A program made the translations under genes and the position numbers. Below the pieces are notes generated by a model. The model had not been told where the DNA came from. It saw only the letters and a list, made by a program, of their open reading frames with translations, and did no database searches. Positions 41,029 to 51,928 of a DNA stretch of 64,000 bases are shown here, one piece after another; position 1 is the first letter of the stretch; each line of letters opens with the position of its first letter. The stretch comes from Naematelia aurantialba (lineage: Eukaryota; Basidiomycota; Tremellomycetes; Tremellales; Naemateliaceae), in contig JAKFAO010000009.1 of NCBI GenBank assembly GCA_021527695.1, positions 806,001-870,000 of the forward strand, read 5' to 3'.

Positions 41029-42375
41029 TCACTCAAGCAGGCTGCGAGCCCCCGTCGAGTCGCGCCGCCCAGTATCTGATGGTTCGCGCTTCGGCGAACG
41101 GCTCTCACGTTGCTGGTTGTTCCTGTATTGGAATGTAACGAAATTCTTGTCACTCGGCTGCAGTTTCTCCGTTGGGGCGGACTGGTCCCGTGGCCGCACG
41201 GTCGAGACAGCCTTGTTCCATTCTTTTGCACGTTCTTCACGGAACGGGTCAGGGCGCTTTGGCAGCAAGCTAATCCCGGCGCTTTGTCCTGTAGCGCCAT
41301 GAGTGTCCGGGGCGAGCAAGTTGGAAGACGATGGACGTGCCACGTCAGGGTTTCTGGGACCTGTTGGGATTACGCTCTGAGCGCTCGTAGGCGTTCCCGG
41401 TCCATTCTCATTCCGCAGCCTCTTGACAGCGCTCTGGTCGTCGGGAATGGCGTCAGGGCGATCCCGCTTGGGCTTCTGAAGCTGGTTCTTCGCAGCCAAC
41501 AGTTTTTCCTTGAGAAGCATCTCGCGCGTCTTGGGCTCATCTTGCGGCGTGGTCGCCGAGGTAGCAGAGGCGGGCTCACTGATCTCGCCGGGTTCCCTGT
41601 CTTCCCCAATACCATTCTGTGGTGCTTGAAGAGGCTGTTGCGACGTACGAACAGACTCCTGCGAAGCTTGCGCAGTCTGCTGTGCGTTCAGAAATGACTC
41701 TGCAAGGCTCTGAAGCCGCGTCTGATCGACTTCGGAGCTCCCATGAGCTGACCGGGACGCTTGGACCTGGGCTCTGAACCGGCGAATGCTCTCCAAGGAA
41801 TCGAGTATCGGAGCACCCGGAGTGATCGGGGATGGCGTCGCTCCGGAAGAGTTGGTCCCCGGACCCTGCTGCTCCTGCAGCGGCTGCGGCCGCGAGGCCG
41901 GCTCATACGCCTTTGGCTCCCCGGCAGTATAGTCCCGGCGGTATGGATACGGAGATAGAGACGGTGACGGCCTGGTACTCTGTGTCTCTGAGGCTTGAGA
42001 AAGTCGAGTGAGATGTACGAGCCTTGCAGAGGACGGGGGCGAGTGTGGTGGTGCGGAGAAGGGGTGAGGCGGTCCCACAGGCGCACTTCTCAGAGGCTGT
42101 TGCTGGCCGGGAGAGGGAGGCTGGCGATAGCTTTCGCGCATGGGCGTAGCTTGAGGGGGTGCAGTAGCTAGAGGGTCCCTATCGACCGGCTGAATATACT
42201 TGCCCCCTATCCGCTTGTTTTCTCTTGGTACCTCCCGGGGGTACCCATTACCATTGCTCTGAGGCATCGCGGGGAGAGGCTGAGGCCGGTGACGAGCATA
42301 GTTGGGGTCATAGTTTTTGCCTTTGTACCCTCCTTGTCCGTGCCCGTTCGCCGAGGGCGCAGGGTGGTTGAACAT
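41029..42375 (-). CDS. Low-complexity nuclear-type protein, 5' segment
   Basis: Single open frame, 448 residues from the ATG at 42375 (MFNHPAPSANGHGQGG) to a TGA at 41029-41031. Pro/Ser/Gln-rich with two possible helical stretches: LDSLESIRRFRAQVQASRSA to LQSLAESFLNAQQ, and TREMLLKEKLLAAKNQLQKPKRDRPD. A NFVTFQYRNNQQRESRSPKREPSD end leads into the RS-rich downstream frame. An earlier in-frame stretch to 42426 adds 17 residues but no better start. Product unknown; the SR-like end and the adjacent segment suggest an RNA-processing protein. Confidence 0.6.
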   Translation of the reverse strand: MFNHPAPSANGHGQGGYKGKNYDPNYARHRPQPLPAMPQSNGNGYPREVPRENKRIGGKYIQPVDRDPLATAPPQATPMRESYRQPPSPGQQQPLRSAPVGPPHPFSAPPHSPPSSARLVHLTRLSQASETQSTRPSPSLSPYPYRRDYTAGEPKAYEPASRPQPLQEQQGPGTNSSGATPSPITPGAPILDSLESIRRFRAQVQASRSAHGSSEVDQTRLQSLAESFLNAQQTAQASQESVRTSQQPLQAPQNGIGEDREPGEISEPASATSATTPQDEPKTREMLLKEKLLAAKNQLQKPKRDRPDAIPDDQSAVKRLRNENGPGTPTSAQSVIPTGPRNPDVARPSSSNLLAPDTHGATGQSAGISLLPKRPDPFREERAKEWNKAVSTVRPRDQSAPTEKLQPSDKNFVTFQYRNNQQRESRSPKREPSDTGRRDSTGARSLLE

Positions 42376-42862
42376 GCTGAGAACAGCCTTCTTGAAGCGT
42401 GCGACCCGTCGACCAGATAGCGGCACACGATCAGATCAAGCAGCAAGACGGCCCAGCAAATTTGGTACGGATACCCGGTGAGGATAGGTGACACTGAGAT
42501 GTCTTTTGTTGGATAAAGGAGAAGAGGGCAGGTAGGGCATCCTTTGTGTCTTTTCTCTGAGGCAATACCACCAAATGACCGTTTGCGCTAGTGTTTGGCG
42601 GAGCCGTCTCTATGCAGCACGATCGCAGTAGAATCCGTCCGTGTTCCGCACCACGCGAGCGCCAGAGGGGGTCCGGTGGTGCTATTCGTAGTATAGCGAG
42701 CGACGTCAATGTACCACCCAGTATTTCGGATACCACGGTCGAGTCCCAGCGCGCCTAGTTGCCTGCACTCCACAAGGCGTGCGGCTGGCCTACCCTATCG
42801 TATTCTTCTGCACACTGTCGAAGCCTGTTCGATAGCTGTTTGTGTACACCAATCCAATCAAG
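42376..42862. other. Divergent promoter region
   Basis: 487 bp between the starts of the SR/RGG-type locus (minus) and PRKRIP1 (plus). No coding sequence or clear motif is seen. Confidence 0.5.
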
Positions 42863-44139
42863 ATGCCATACGTCAAAGACGGGTCCGAATCTCCCAGACG
42901 GCGACACCTCTCGCTCTCGCCAGACCTCACCGATGCGCCGGGTCCATCAGCGAAGAAACCCAAGCTGTCTACCATCGACCATGTCCGCCGTCAAGTGCGT
43001 CCTGATGTCTTTCCTTCCATGTTAAGCGTGGGAAGTCTGCTTCGAGAATCGCTTTTCTATCCTCATTGTGCTTTTCTGTCATGGTCCATCTTTTGCATTG
43101 TGCAATCCCGAACGCTGCCTAGCGGACTTTTGGGATGTAGTTGCGCAATTACATTTGAGAGAGGTTTGAGACGGAAAAGGATTGAGAGGACTGAGATAAG
43201 AGGAGAGGGGATGAGAGGAGAAGAGAGGAGAGGAGAGGAGAAGAGAGGAGAGGAGACAAGAGCCCTGAGAGAAGAGGAGAGGTCGTGACACCGCTGACCT
43301 TGTCCAGGTGGACAAGCTCTTCGAACACCCCGAGAAAGAAATCCAACTCCCCACCGGCCCGAGGGAACGCACTCTCCGCCCCGCGCAGGAAATGATGAAA
43401 AACGTCCAAGGATCCAGTGCGGGTGCTGGCAGTGGCGAGTTTCACGTGTACAAGCAGGCGAGGCGGAGGGAGTACGAGCGGCTGAAGATTATGGAGAACC
43501 AGAGTCGGGCAGTGAGTCTCCCCGCTGCACTTTTCTGCTTCTCTCCTTTCCCTTCCTTCCTCTTCTCCCTTCCTTCCTGCTTCTGGCTTCCTTGCGTCCT
43601 CCCTCTCCCTTCCTTCTTCCTTCTTCCTTCTTATGTCTCCTTCCATCCCCCAGGCACCTCTCTCATGCACCGGTCTCTACTCGATCGCATTCCTTCATCC
43701 GATGCCGTTCTCATGCCTCTCCACACTATCCACGAGGAAACGCTCATCGGTGCAGCTGGAGGAACAAGCGGCCTTCAAAGCGCGTCAAGCCGAGCGCGAC
43801 GCTGCCGCCGAAGCCAAGACTGCCAAAAATCGCGCAAAACGACAAAAGCGCAAGAATGGCAAAGCGAGCGACAAGGACAAGACCGGCAAGGCCGAGGCGA
43901 AAGATGGAGCAGCGGACAGCAAGCGTAAGCTCGGCGGTGGAGGGGGAGGGGCGGTGGCGTTCAAAAAGCGTGGAGAGGAGAGTGAGAGTGACGACGAGGG
44001 TGACGGCGACGACGCCGAGGGCGGGCAGGATGAGAGCGGAGGGCAGCGGCCGATGGGGCTCGTTATGCCTGGCCAGCCTCAGGTGGCCGAGGTGCGGGTC
44101 GTGGAGGCGGCGAATATCATCATACGTGATGACGACTGA
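42863..44139 (+). CDS. PRKRIP1-family (DUF1168) spliceosomal protein
   Basis: Three exons: 42863-42994, 43308-43511 and 43756-44139, 239 residues. After a basic Ser-rich N-terminus (SPRRRHLSLSP, AKKPKLSTID), the family core reads VDKLFEHPEKEIQLP, RTLRPAQEMMKNVQGSSAGAGSGEFHVYKQARRREYERLK across two exons (the SSAGAGSGEFHVY block is diagnostic). A long Lys/Arg/Ala helix (EEQAAFKARQAERDAAAEAKTAKNRAKRQKR) follows and the tail is acidic. Human PRKRIP1 bridges spliceosome parts in catalytic complexes, and a nuclear splicing role is expected. Both introns (313 and 244 nt) are longer than usual and repeat-rich. Confidence 0.93.
43185..43285 (+). repeat. GAGAGGA purine repeat in PRKRIP1 intron 1
   Basis: AGAGGAGA-like units inside intron 1 (42995-43307). 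Confidence 0.85.
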
Positions 44140-44939
44140 GGTGGAGGGCTGCTCGTCTAGGTTGTCACGTTACTTGCAGCGCATGTATGCATAGACTCGA
44201 GTGCAGGACTACCTGCTCGACGTGGAGACGAACGTATTTGGCAAGACAGGACAGCTGGGAACAAATTTAGGTTGTCGGAGCGCCCAGTGAGACCGCGATC
44301 GGTTCCGGACTTTAAACAGATATTTTGGGCGGGGAACGCTCTGCTGCCAGCGCTATATGCATGACATGGAGGCTGAAGTATTGTTTGAATGGATTTTGGA
44401 GGCCGTCACTCGCCTTCGATCACCGCCCTCGCCGCACGGCATGCAGGTGACACTAGGCGCAAACCTACGGAGCGCAGCAGCAGCAGCTGACACGGGTTCC
44501 ACGGAAGTGCCATACCTGTATTCTGGGCTGGCCAGCGTACGGCACGAGAGCAAAGCAATGCTGGCCATTAACTCTCCTTGTTGAGGGTTATGGTACCACC
44601 CTTTCTCCACCCGAGCCTCGCCCTCGTGGCCCCACACCCAGCATGCCATTACCGCGCCCCCGCGCCACGCCACGCCGCCACGCCACGCCACTGCCACCAT
44701 GCATGCATGCATTGCATTGCAATTGTAGGTTCAGGCTGCACCACCTGCTTGGTTGTGCGTCGAGTCGAGTCTGCAGACGCAGGAACCGGTATTCCGGCCT
44801 CGGTTGGCATTTTAGGTTCCGGGCGATCGACGCTCCTCTGCCAAACTCTATTCTGGATTTCTGCCGTTTCCGTCGTCGGCCCCATCGATGGGCGTCTGGA
44901 GCTCGGGAACTTTGATTCGAGTGGTGACGACGATGATGA

Positions 44940-44970
44940 TGATCACCACGGTGGTGGGCCGTGGTGATCA
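44940..44970. promoter_or_regulatory. Perfect inverted repeat
   Basis: TGATCACCACGG (44940-44951) is followed after a 7-nt loop by its exact reverse complement (44959-44970). It lies about 360 bp upstream of the first CAP gene start. It could be a dimeric binding site; function unknown. Confidence 0.55.
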
Positions 44971-45124
44971 CCATGCTGGATCTACTTAATGCCAGCGATC
45001 TGCAATGTGACTACCCAGATTCCCGCTTCACTTTCTTCCACTGCAAGTCGCTGCTTCTACCAGCATCCACCGAGACACTCTCGCCCACATTCATTACCAG
45101 CTCTCACTCGTTCATTCATCGACT

Positions 45125-45222
45125 TACGACTCGTTCACTCGTTCACTCGTTCACTCGTACACTCATACACTCGTTCACTCATCCACTCACTCTTCACTCG
45201 TACACTCGTTCGCCCACACGCT
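45125..45222 (+). repeat. ACTCGTTC tandem repeat
   Basis: Imperfect 8-bp ACTCGTTC/ACTCGTAC units in the region upstream of the first CAP gene. Confidence 0.8.
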
Positions 45223-45326
45223 CACTTTGACCACACTTGGCCAGACCTCGCTCGCGCCACTGCACACTCAGCGCTCTGCTCACTGCACCCACATCGCCAC
45301 TCGCGACACCCGCCGAATACCCCACC

Positions 45327-46544
45327 ATGAAGCTGCTGGCCAGTACCCTCCTCATCGCCCTCGGCACGACTGTCGCGTCCCCCGTCCTGAGCGGGGCTGG
45401 AGTGCGCTCTGAGAGACGCGACCTGTCCCAGTCGGACATTGTCAAAGTGCGCACATACCTCGCCCTGCATCCCGCGACCGACCCGTACAAGGTCGCCAAG
45501 GAGCTCGGGCTCACCTACGCCGAGGTCATGAGCGCATGGATGGACGGAGGCAGAGTGACCGCTTCAGCGGCAAGCTCCGCGAGCCACACCAGCGCCGTCG
45601 TTTCGCCGCGCTCTGGGTCCGCCAAGGCCTCGGCCACCGGTGCCGACTTGGCAGTTTCCGCGTCGCTAGAGCTCGCAGCTTCTGCTCACGCGTCCGTCCC
45701 GTCTAGCAAGCCAGGAAGCGCGACGATCAAGGCCAGCTCGACGGCCAAACCATCTAGCTCGGCCGCCAAGGTATCCTCCGCGGTGGTCAAGTCTGCCTCG
45801 CCGTTGTCCATGGTGCACTCGACCTCCAAGGCAGGGACGCCGTCAGCGTCGGCCTCCAAGGCAGGTACGCCATCCCCTTCGGCCTCCAAGCCGGCCATGG
45901 CGTCCGCCTCGACCTCCAAGCCAGGCATGCCGTCTCCTTCGGCCTCCAAAGCGACCAGCTCCAAGCCTGCGACCTCGGTCGTCGTCAAGCCGTCGAGCTC
46001 TGCCGTGACGAGCCCGATTTCGACGCCCACTGCATCCTCGGCCACCGCATCTCCTTCGGCCACGGGCCTGACGTCCGACCAGCAGGCGTTCCTTGACCTG
46101 CACAACTCGTTCCGACCGCACTATGGCGCCTCGAAGGTCACGTGGAACAGCACGTTGGCTGCGTACGCTGCTGCGGCTGCCAAGACTTGCAAGTACGGTC
46201 ACACGCATGGACCGTATGGCGAGAACATCGCCGCAGGCGTTGGCGGAGGATACAACATCACCACCGGGTTCCACACCTGGTCCGACGAGTCGCAGAAATA
46301 CAACTACAGCAACCCGGGATACTCGGACGCCACGGGACACTTCACCCAAATCGTGTGGAAGGCCACGACGCAGATTGGGTGTGCCGCGCAAAAGTGCGCC
46401 GACGGCACCATCTTTACGGGATACGGCCAAGACTCGCTCTACCTAGTCTGCGAGTACGAGGTCCCCGGTAACTGGGTGGACCCGGGCAACAACAGCACCA
46501 CTGCGACCTACTTCCGCGAGAACGTCGGGCCCTACCAGGCGTAG
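45327..46544 (+). CDS. Secreted CAP/SCP (PR-1-like) protein, intronless
   Basis: Single exon, 405 residues. A signal peptide (LLASTLLIALGTTVASPV) precedes a short helical segment (DIVKVRTYLALHPATDPYKVAKEL), then a long Ser/Ala/Lys/Thr/Pro linker with repeated ASKAGTPS(A/P)S units, typical of an O-glycosylated stalk. The CAP domain starts about residue 255: QQAFLDLHNSFRPHYGASKVTWN, CKYGHTHGPYGENIAAG, FHTWSDESQKYNY, GHFTQIVWKATTQIGCAAQKC and LYLVCEYEVPGNWV. The conserved His/Glu cavity residues are present. Fungal CAP proteins bind sterols or act at the cell surface. A second CAP gene follows 833 bp downstream on the same strand. Confidence 0.95.
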   Translation: MKLLASTLLIALGTTVASPVLSGAGVRSERRDLSQSDIVKVRTYLALHPATDPYKVAKELGLTYAEVMSAWMDGGRVTASAASSASHTSAVVSPRSGSAKASATGADLAVSASLELAASAHASVPSSKPGSATIKASSTAKPSSSAAKVSSAVVKSASPLSMVHSTSKAGTPSASASKAGTPSPSASKPAMASASTSKPGMPSPSASKATSSKPATSVVVKPSSSAVTSPISTPTASSATASPSATGLTSDQQAFLDLHNSFRPHYGASKVTWNSTLAAYAAAAAKTCKYGHTHGPYGENIAAGVGGGYNITTGFHTWSDESQKYNYSNPGYSDATGHFTQIVWKATTQIGCAAQKCADGTIFTGYGQDSLYLVCEYEVPGNWVDPGNNSTTATYFRENVGPYQA

Positions 46545-47376
46545 CTGGCGCGTTGATCCGTGGCTAGACTAGTTTGTAGCGAATAGTTGCTCATAGACAC
46601 CGATGCCGGACATGGGTGGTCACCAATAATGCATAATGTATCTGTGTGACCGTTTCATGAAACCCACAAGGCCTGGACCACTGAGCGAAAGGGCGATTAC
46701 ATAGGCGAAATGAAACACCATCCCCGAAACGAAACACCATCCCCGCGGCGGTGCCTGTTTCGTACAAAGTCTAATCACGCACGGCATCCCGGCGAGGAGT
46801 CACTTGTCGAAACTCTCAAACGATCGGCGTGATCGCCCCTTTGTCTCCTGCTGTTTCACCATCTCCCTCAACGACGGTCCATCCTCTCCTCACACCTGCT
46901 CGCACCTGCTCGTCTCCTTCGCGGCTCTGTCTCTCCGCCGCGTCAGGTGTTCCCCCTCCCCCCCCCCTGTGCTCTGATGCCACTCGGCTTCCCCTCTCCC
47001 TCAAACAGCATGAGCATCGGTGACATGGCGCTCCTTTGCAAAAGCATGACAAACGCATGTATCGTGTCCTTTGTCTGTGATTGCCTACGTGACATTACCT
47101 CTGCTCGTCCACATTCTCTTCGAGCTCGACTTCTGTCTGTACGTTTCCTTCCGGACAGTCTTCAGTCTCGTCCCCTTTGTCTCCTCCGTCCCTCCTGGTC
47201 GAGGTCGGACTACCACTATCTTTCATCACACAAGCTACTCAGCACCTCTGGCTCGGCAGCACATCACTCTGACGCTACTCTCACTCTCACTGCTTCACGT
47301 CGCATCGCCTCACACTGACGGCCTCGCTCGCTTTGTCTCCGCATTGCCTCGGTAGACCACCACATCCCACATAGCC
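46545..47376. other. Intergenic region between the two CAP genes
   Basis: No gene supported. It includes a short direct repeat of GAAACACCATCCCCG (about 46712-46746). The last part is the promoter of the second CAP gene. Confidence 0.5.
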
Positions 47377-49533
47377 ATGCGGGCCGCCTTCGTCGCCTGT
47401 CTCCCATTGCTTGCGCTGTGTGCGCAACTGACCAGCGCCGCTCCCCATGATCACCTCCGAAAGGCGGCCAGCGTCGTAACGACGACTGCACTGGTGGACC
47501 ATGCTGTCGCTACGGCCAACGTTTCCTTAGGTAGCGGCGGGTATCACACCGTCAGCAGGGGGGATGGCCCGAAATGGAATTTGACAAGGGACGAACCGAC
47601 ACCCACACCCAGCGCTGAGAGCGACGGAGACATAGTCGACATCGTCGGCCAAGTACCTGCTGGTAGTCGTGCGGGTTGGAACGATACAAGCTCCAGGGAG
47701 GACAAGCACATTCCCCCGGCTAGACAGACATCGGGCGTGCAACGACGCAGTTGTACGCGACGCGGCACTGGCAATTTCAATGACAGTGACAACGACAGCG
47801 GTAATGGGAGCGGCAGCGGCGGCGGTCGTGGTGGTGGTGGCGAACAGACGCGAAACGAGACAGCTGCCGACGGTCTCATCGCGATGGCTCCATCCGCTAC
47901 CGAGAGCACGAGGACTACAGCATCAACATGGACGACGACATCATGGACCACCACAGCGTCATGGACGATGGAAGACCTCCAGTCCACTCCGCCTGCGAAC
48001 ACTCCCGGCGCTTCTGATGGGGCGCCTTCGCCTGCGATCAATCCCTCGCCCTCCCATTCGGCGGACACGACCGTGGCCTCCCTCACCCCTGACCCCGAGA
48101 CCGATTTGACCTCTTCGTCGACCTCTTCGTCGACCTCGCCTTCATCGTCCTCGTCCTCGACTGCCGCGTCGACCGCAACCGCGGCCCCAGCGGAACCTAC
48201 CCCACCTACCCCGTCCGCTTCGTCGACGGGCACCGACGTAGGCGCAGATAAGGACGCGCAGACGTACCTCGACCTTCACAATGCGTTCCGTGCAGAGTAC
48301 GGTGAGTGTCTCGCCTGGTCCGTCTTCCTCCAAGTACCCCCCGTTTCCCCTTTCTCTTTCCATTCCGTTTGTCCTTCCCTTCCGCCTAGTCTTTCCCTTC
48401 CTCATTCTTTCCCTTCCTTTCTTTCCTTTCCCTTACTCTGTCTCTTCGTCGTCTCTTGAAGACTGCTGATGGCACCCTCCAGGCGCCGCACCCGTGACGT
48501 GGAACCACACAATGGCGTTGTACGCCAAAAATGCAGCCAACACCTGTATTTTCGAACATACGTGAGTCCAGTGCCCTTTGGCACAACCACAACACATCAC
48601 AACACAACACAACACAGCACATCCCCGCACGTGTCTTCCGCCACACGTCTTACACTTGCACCCGACCACTCTGTTGAAGGGCGTGGGCTAAAGAGTCAGC
48701 CACGGGCCGTACGGCGAGAACATTGCGGCCGGCACCGGAGGCGGATACAACGTCACTTCGGCCTTTATATCTTGGTCCAACGAGGCGTGTGAGTTTTTTC
48801 TCCAGCCCGAGCTTCTCCTTCTCCTGGTTCGGGCGCTGACGAGTTGCGTGTGGTCAGCGTTGTATAATTGGGACGAGCCGGGCTACCAAGATAGCTATGG
48901 TCACTTTACCCAGGTCAGTCGCTGAGTCTTGTCCCTCTCTCCTCTACAGTATCCTCACCCTTCCCCCTCCCCCTCTACACTGTACCCTGCACCCCGCACC
49001 CTCTACCACTTTGCCCTTTGCCCTTTGCCCTTTGTCCTCCGCCCCTGGATCCCCCTCCCCTCTCCCCTCTACATGTCCGTGTCTCTACAGTTCCGGATTT
49101 GCGTCCCGTTGGTCAGTGCACAACGCCTCGGCTACAAGTACGGTCCAGACCTGAAGATGTTCAGCTTCCAACTTGCTCCTGAATTTCCCGCGACATCATC
49201 TCGAGCTTCAGGCTGACGCGGCGCAGATCGTCTGGAAAGCGACCACTCAGATTGGCTGTGCACCACAGACCTGCGCGGACAACACAATCTTCCAGAACTT
49301 CAATCAGGTCAGTCTCGTATGATTCTCCCCTGGGTCTCCTCTCCCCCAGCGCCGCGCGGCAGTGCTCTTCCGCGTTATCTGTTCTGCCTCAGATGGAGGC
49401 ATACCCCCGCTCGAGGCTGGGAGGCTGACCGTGTCAGCCCTCGCTCTACGTTGTCTGCGAGTACTACGTCGCCGGTAACGTCGAGGGCGACAACAACCAA
49501 TTCTTCATTGAGAATGTCGGTCGGAAGACCTAG
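47377..49533 (+). CDS. Second secreted CAP/SCP (PR-1-like) protein, six exons
   Basis: Exons 47377-48301, 48483-48561, 48700-48788, 48858-48913, 49227-49307 and 49438-49533 give 441 residues. A signal peptide (FVACLPLLALCAQLTSA) is followed by a long Ser/Thr/Gly-rich linker with N-glycosylation-like NDS/NGS motifs, a Trp/Thr patch (TWTTTSWTTTASWT) and poly-Ser. The CAP domain starts around residue 290: AQTYLDLHNAFRAEYGAAPVTWNHTMALYA, HGPYGENIAAGTGGGYN, GHFTQ, IVWKATTQIGCAPQTC and PSLYVVCEYYVAGN. It parallels the upstream CAP gene in domain order and ending, but has five introns within the CAP domain where the neighbour has none. Confidence 0.93.
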
Positions 49534-50304
49534 ACTCTGCTGTCCCCCGCCCAGGAGGCGTTATCTGTCCGCGTGGACGCGAGCGAGATGGATGCGGATA
49601 CTGTACAGTTTTCAGCGGAGGATGGGTGGCGATTACGGCCCCGAGGGGGATGTGAGGAAGTGGGTAGATACGACGCGATACGACACGCCTCGATGCACGC
49701 CGCTTAATGCGGCTATGACCATCAGGAGCGAGCGTATGGCGCGCGACACGAGCGTGTGCTGAACGATCTTTGGGGCGTCGAACTGCTTATCTAGTGTCGT
49801 GTCGTGGCGCCTGATGAATGCGTCTTCGGGTTGATGGCCGTCCCACGGATCAGCAGCAGCTGCCCTTGCTCCTTCCTGCATCAGGGCTCGGTATCGCAAA
49901 GAGTAAACGATCAGTGCTCTGTCCATCCGCACATTGCCGCGACCGACTCTCAAGCAGAACGGGCAAGGCTGATCAGCATGGTATCGCACGACCGCACGAC
50001 TCGGACCGCGCCACGACATGGACATGGACATGCTCAACTCATGCACGCAAAGCATCACGCAGCGTTCATACTTTCCAGAACTATTTTTAGTTCAACGCCT
50101 TGTTGTAGAACTATTGCTGGACTAGATCAACCCGTGTTGAGACGAGCGACCTGTGGCACGATTGTAGCACGACTTGTACTATGACTTGTAGAGCGACTGG
50201 TAGCACGACCCGCATGACTGGTAGCACGACCCGCACGACTTGTAGCACGACTTGTAGCAAGACCAGCCCAACTGGTAGCACCACGATCGAGCTTGGCCGG
50301 AGTC
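49534..50304. other. Intergenic region with TAGCACGACT repeat
   Basis: Between the second CAP gene and the convergent hydrolase. It holds a GTAGCACGACTTGTA/CTGGTAGCACGACC repeat (about 50150-50285). No gene supported. Confidence 0.55.
50150..50285 (+). repeat. GTAGCACGAC tandem repeat
   Basis: About nine imperfect units GTAGCACGAC(T/C)(T/C)G just downstream of the dienelactone hydrolase stop codon. Confidence 0.85.
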
Positions 50305-51928
50305 TCACAGGAGGTGTTGGCTGAAGAAGCGCACGGCCGAGTCGTGGGCCGCTTCGAATGCCTTGACGGCTGATTCGCTCGCTAGGTTTGGGCGCGCTGC
50401 AAAGCCGTGGACCGTATCTGCATGGCCGCATCAGCGGCCGCCAAAGGTAGCATACGAAGGTACGAGTACGAGAAGGGATCGATGAAGGGAGGTAGGGATC
50501 GAGGCAGAGATAGAAACGCAGATGGAGATAGAGATAGGGATCGAGGCAGAGATGAAATGCAGATGGAGGTAAGGATCGACGCAGAGGCAGAGAGGGATCC
50601 AGCCACAGGCAGGTCTCGAGGCAGAGAGGGCGAGAACGAGCAAGAGCAGCTACTGACCAGGATGGACGGTACAAGCAAACTCGACCCCCTTCTTCGCATC
50701 CATCACCTGCCTGAGCTTGGCAATATGAGCGTCCTTGAACGCCATATCATCGGAAGCGAGATGCCATTCGCTCGGGCGCGTGATCGTTTCCGGCCGCTGG
50801 GCGTCGGGAGAAGGGTGACAGAGCACGCCGCAGGCGATGGGGGAGGCATCGCCGTGCGATAGGAGCTCAAGGACCACGGAGCCGCCGCGGCAGTAGCCGA
50901 TGGCGCCGAGGTTCGTATACCCCTCTTGCTTGAGTTCAGCTACTGCCTGGGTTGGTCAGCGGCGACGCGGGTGTGGGGCGACTACTTGTACAGGCGGGTC
51001 AACCGCTTCGGAGCGCATTGGACGAGGATCACAACTACGCGTCTTCCTGCAGCAGTTGTGACGCGGATTACTCCGTCTACCCAGAGTCATATGTATGGGA
51101 CGATGTGGATGGCTTGTGCGGCATCGCAGTGTGTGTGTGGTGTACGCCAGGCGGGGCAGGCGAGTGACTCACCTTGTTGCAAAGCGGGATGACGCGCCTA
51201 TCCAGTATACTCGGGAGGTACGGCAGCATAGCACAGATAAACTTGACGAACACCCAGACCGTCTTATACCACGGTCGACCGGCATGTTCGCCCGGTGTAC
51301 TGTCCAGCACGTCTTCGAACGTCGCCGCCTTTGGCGGGCTTGCTGGATCATCCGTCAGCGCTTCTCCCGCTTTCCCCGCCCGCGCGACAGCTCCTGACGT
51401 GGCAGCTCATGACGCCCTCAAGGTGGTGCCCGATTCCCCTCACGGTCAAGATGTGGCGTCTGGCTGCTCGCCGGCTCGTCGCCGTGGGGGTTCGTCTGCG
51501 GACTCACGCATATAGTCGGGCACAACGACCGGCAAGCGCAACTTGGCCGCCAGCGTATCTGCGAGGATCTTTGGGTTGGGCTAGTCGCGCCATCAGCAAA
51601 GTGAATCATGGCCGGCCAGTACGAGAACCGAGCAATCCAGAGTCCAGCATCCTACGATCCTACGATCCTACGATCCTACGATCCTACGATCCTACGATCC
51701 TGCTGGCCCTCGGCGTCTCGGGATGGTCCAGATGCTTACCTCGCCGAGCCCCATCGCATCGTAAAACAGGAGGATTGCGGTATTAGGCTTCGCGGGCACC
51801 GCGTCTTGCGGCCTGGCAACGTACCGACCGACCGAGCGTTGGCTACTGGGCGGCTCAAAGACGCCAGCCGGTTCGCCAGGCAGGACTTGGCGCTTGAGGC
51901 AGCATGGCTGGATGGGCATGAACGACAT
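50305..51928 (-). CDS. Dienelactone hydrolase family protein
   Basis: Five exons: 51928-51740, 51580-51508, 51393-51173, 50946-50658 and 50417-50305, 294 residues. Family landmarks: CCLKRQVLPGEPAG, AILLFYDAMGLG, NPKILADTLAAKLRLPVVVPDYM, the nucleophile IGYCRGGSV, the acid near HLASDDMAF, and the catalytic His in TVHPDTVHGFAARPN, so the Cys-Asp-His triad is complete. The protein would hydrolyse a small ester or lactone in the cytosol; the natural substrate is unknown. Introns 1 and 4 contain simple repeats (CTACGATC and GATCGAGGCAGA types). It is divergent from DAM1, 389 bp apart. Confidence 0.92.
50455..50600 (-). repeat. GATCGAGGCAGAGATA repeat in hydrolase intron 4
   Basis: Imperfect 20-22 bp units GGGATCGAGGCAGAGAT within intron 4 (50418-50657) of the hydrolase gene. 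Confidence 0.85.
51648..51706 (-). repeat. CTACGATC octamer repeat in hydrolase intron 1
   Basis: Seven copies of CCTACGAT within intron 1 (51581-51739). Confidence 0.9.

Larger units (their letters stand above)
44140..45326. other. Intergenic region with hairpin and CACTCGTT repeat
   Basis: No gene is supported. It contains a CACGCCAC-type stretch (about 44670-44700), a perfect hairpin (44940-44970) and ACTCGTTC repeats (45125-45220) which lead into the promoter of the first CAP gene. Confidence 0.55.

Noticed and set aside
41029..41031. TGA as a selenocysteine codon
   Set aside because: No SECIS-like element or selenoprotein family is apparent, and most fungi lack selenocysteine machinery.
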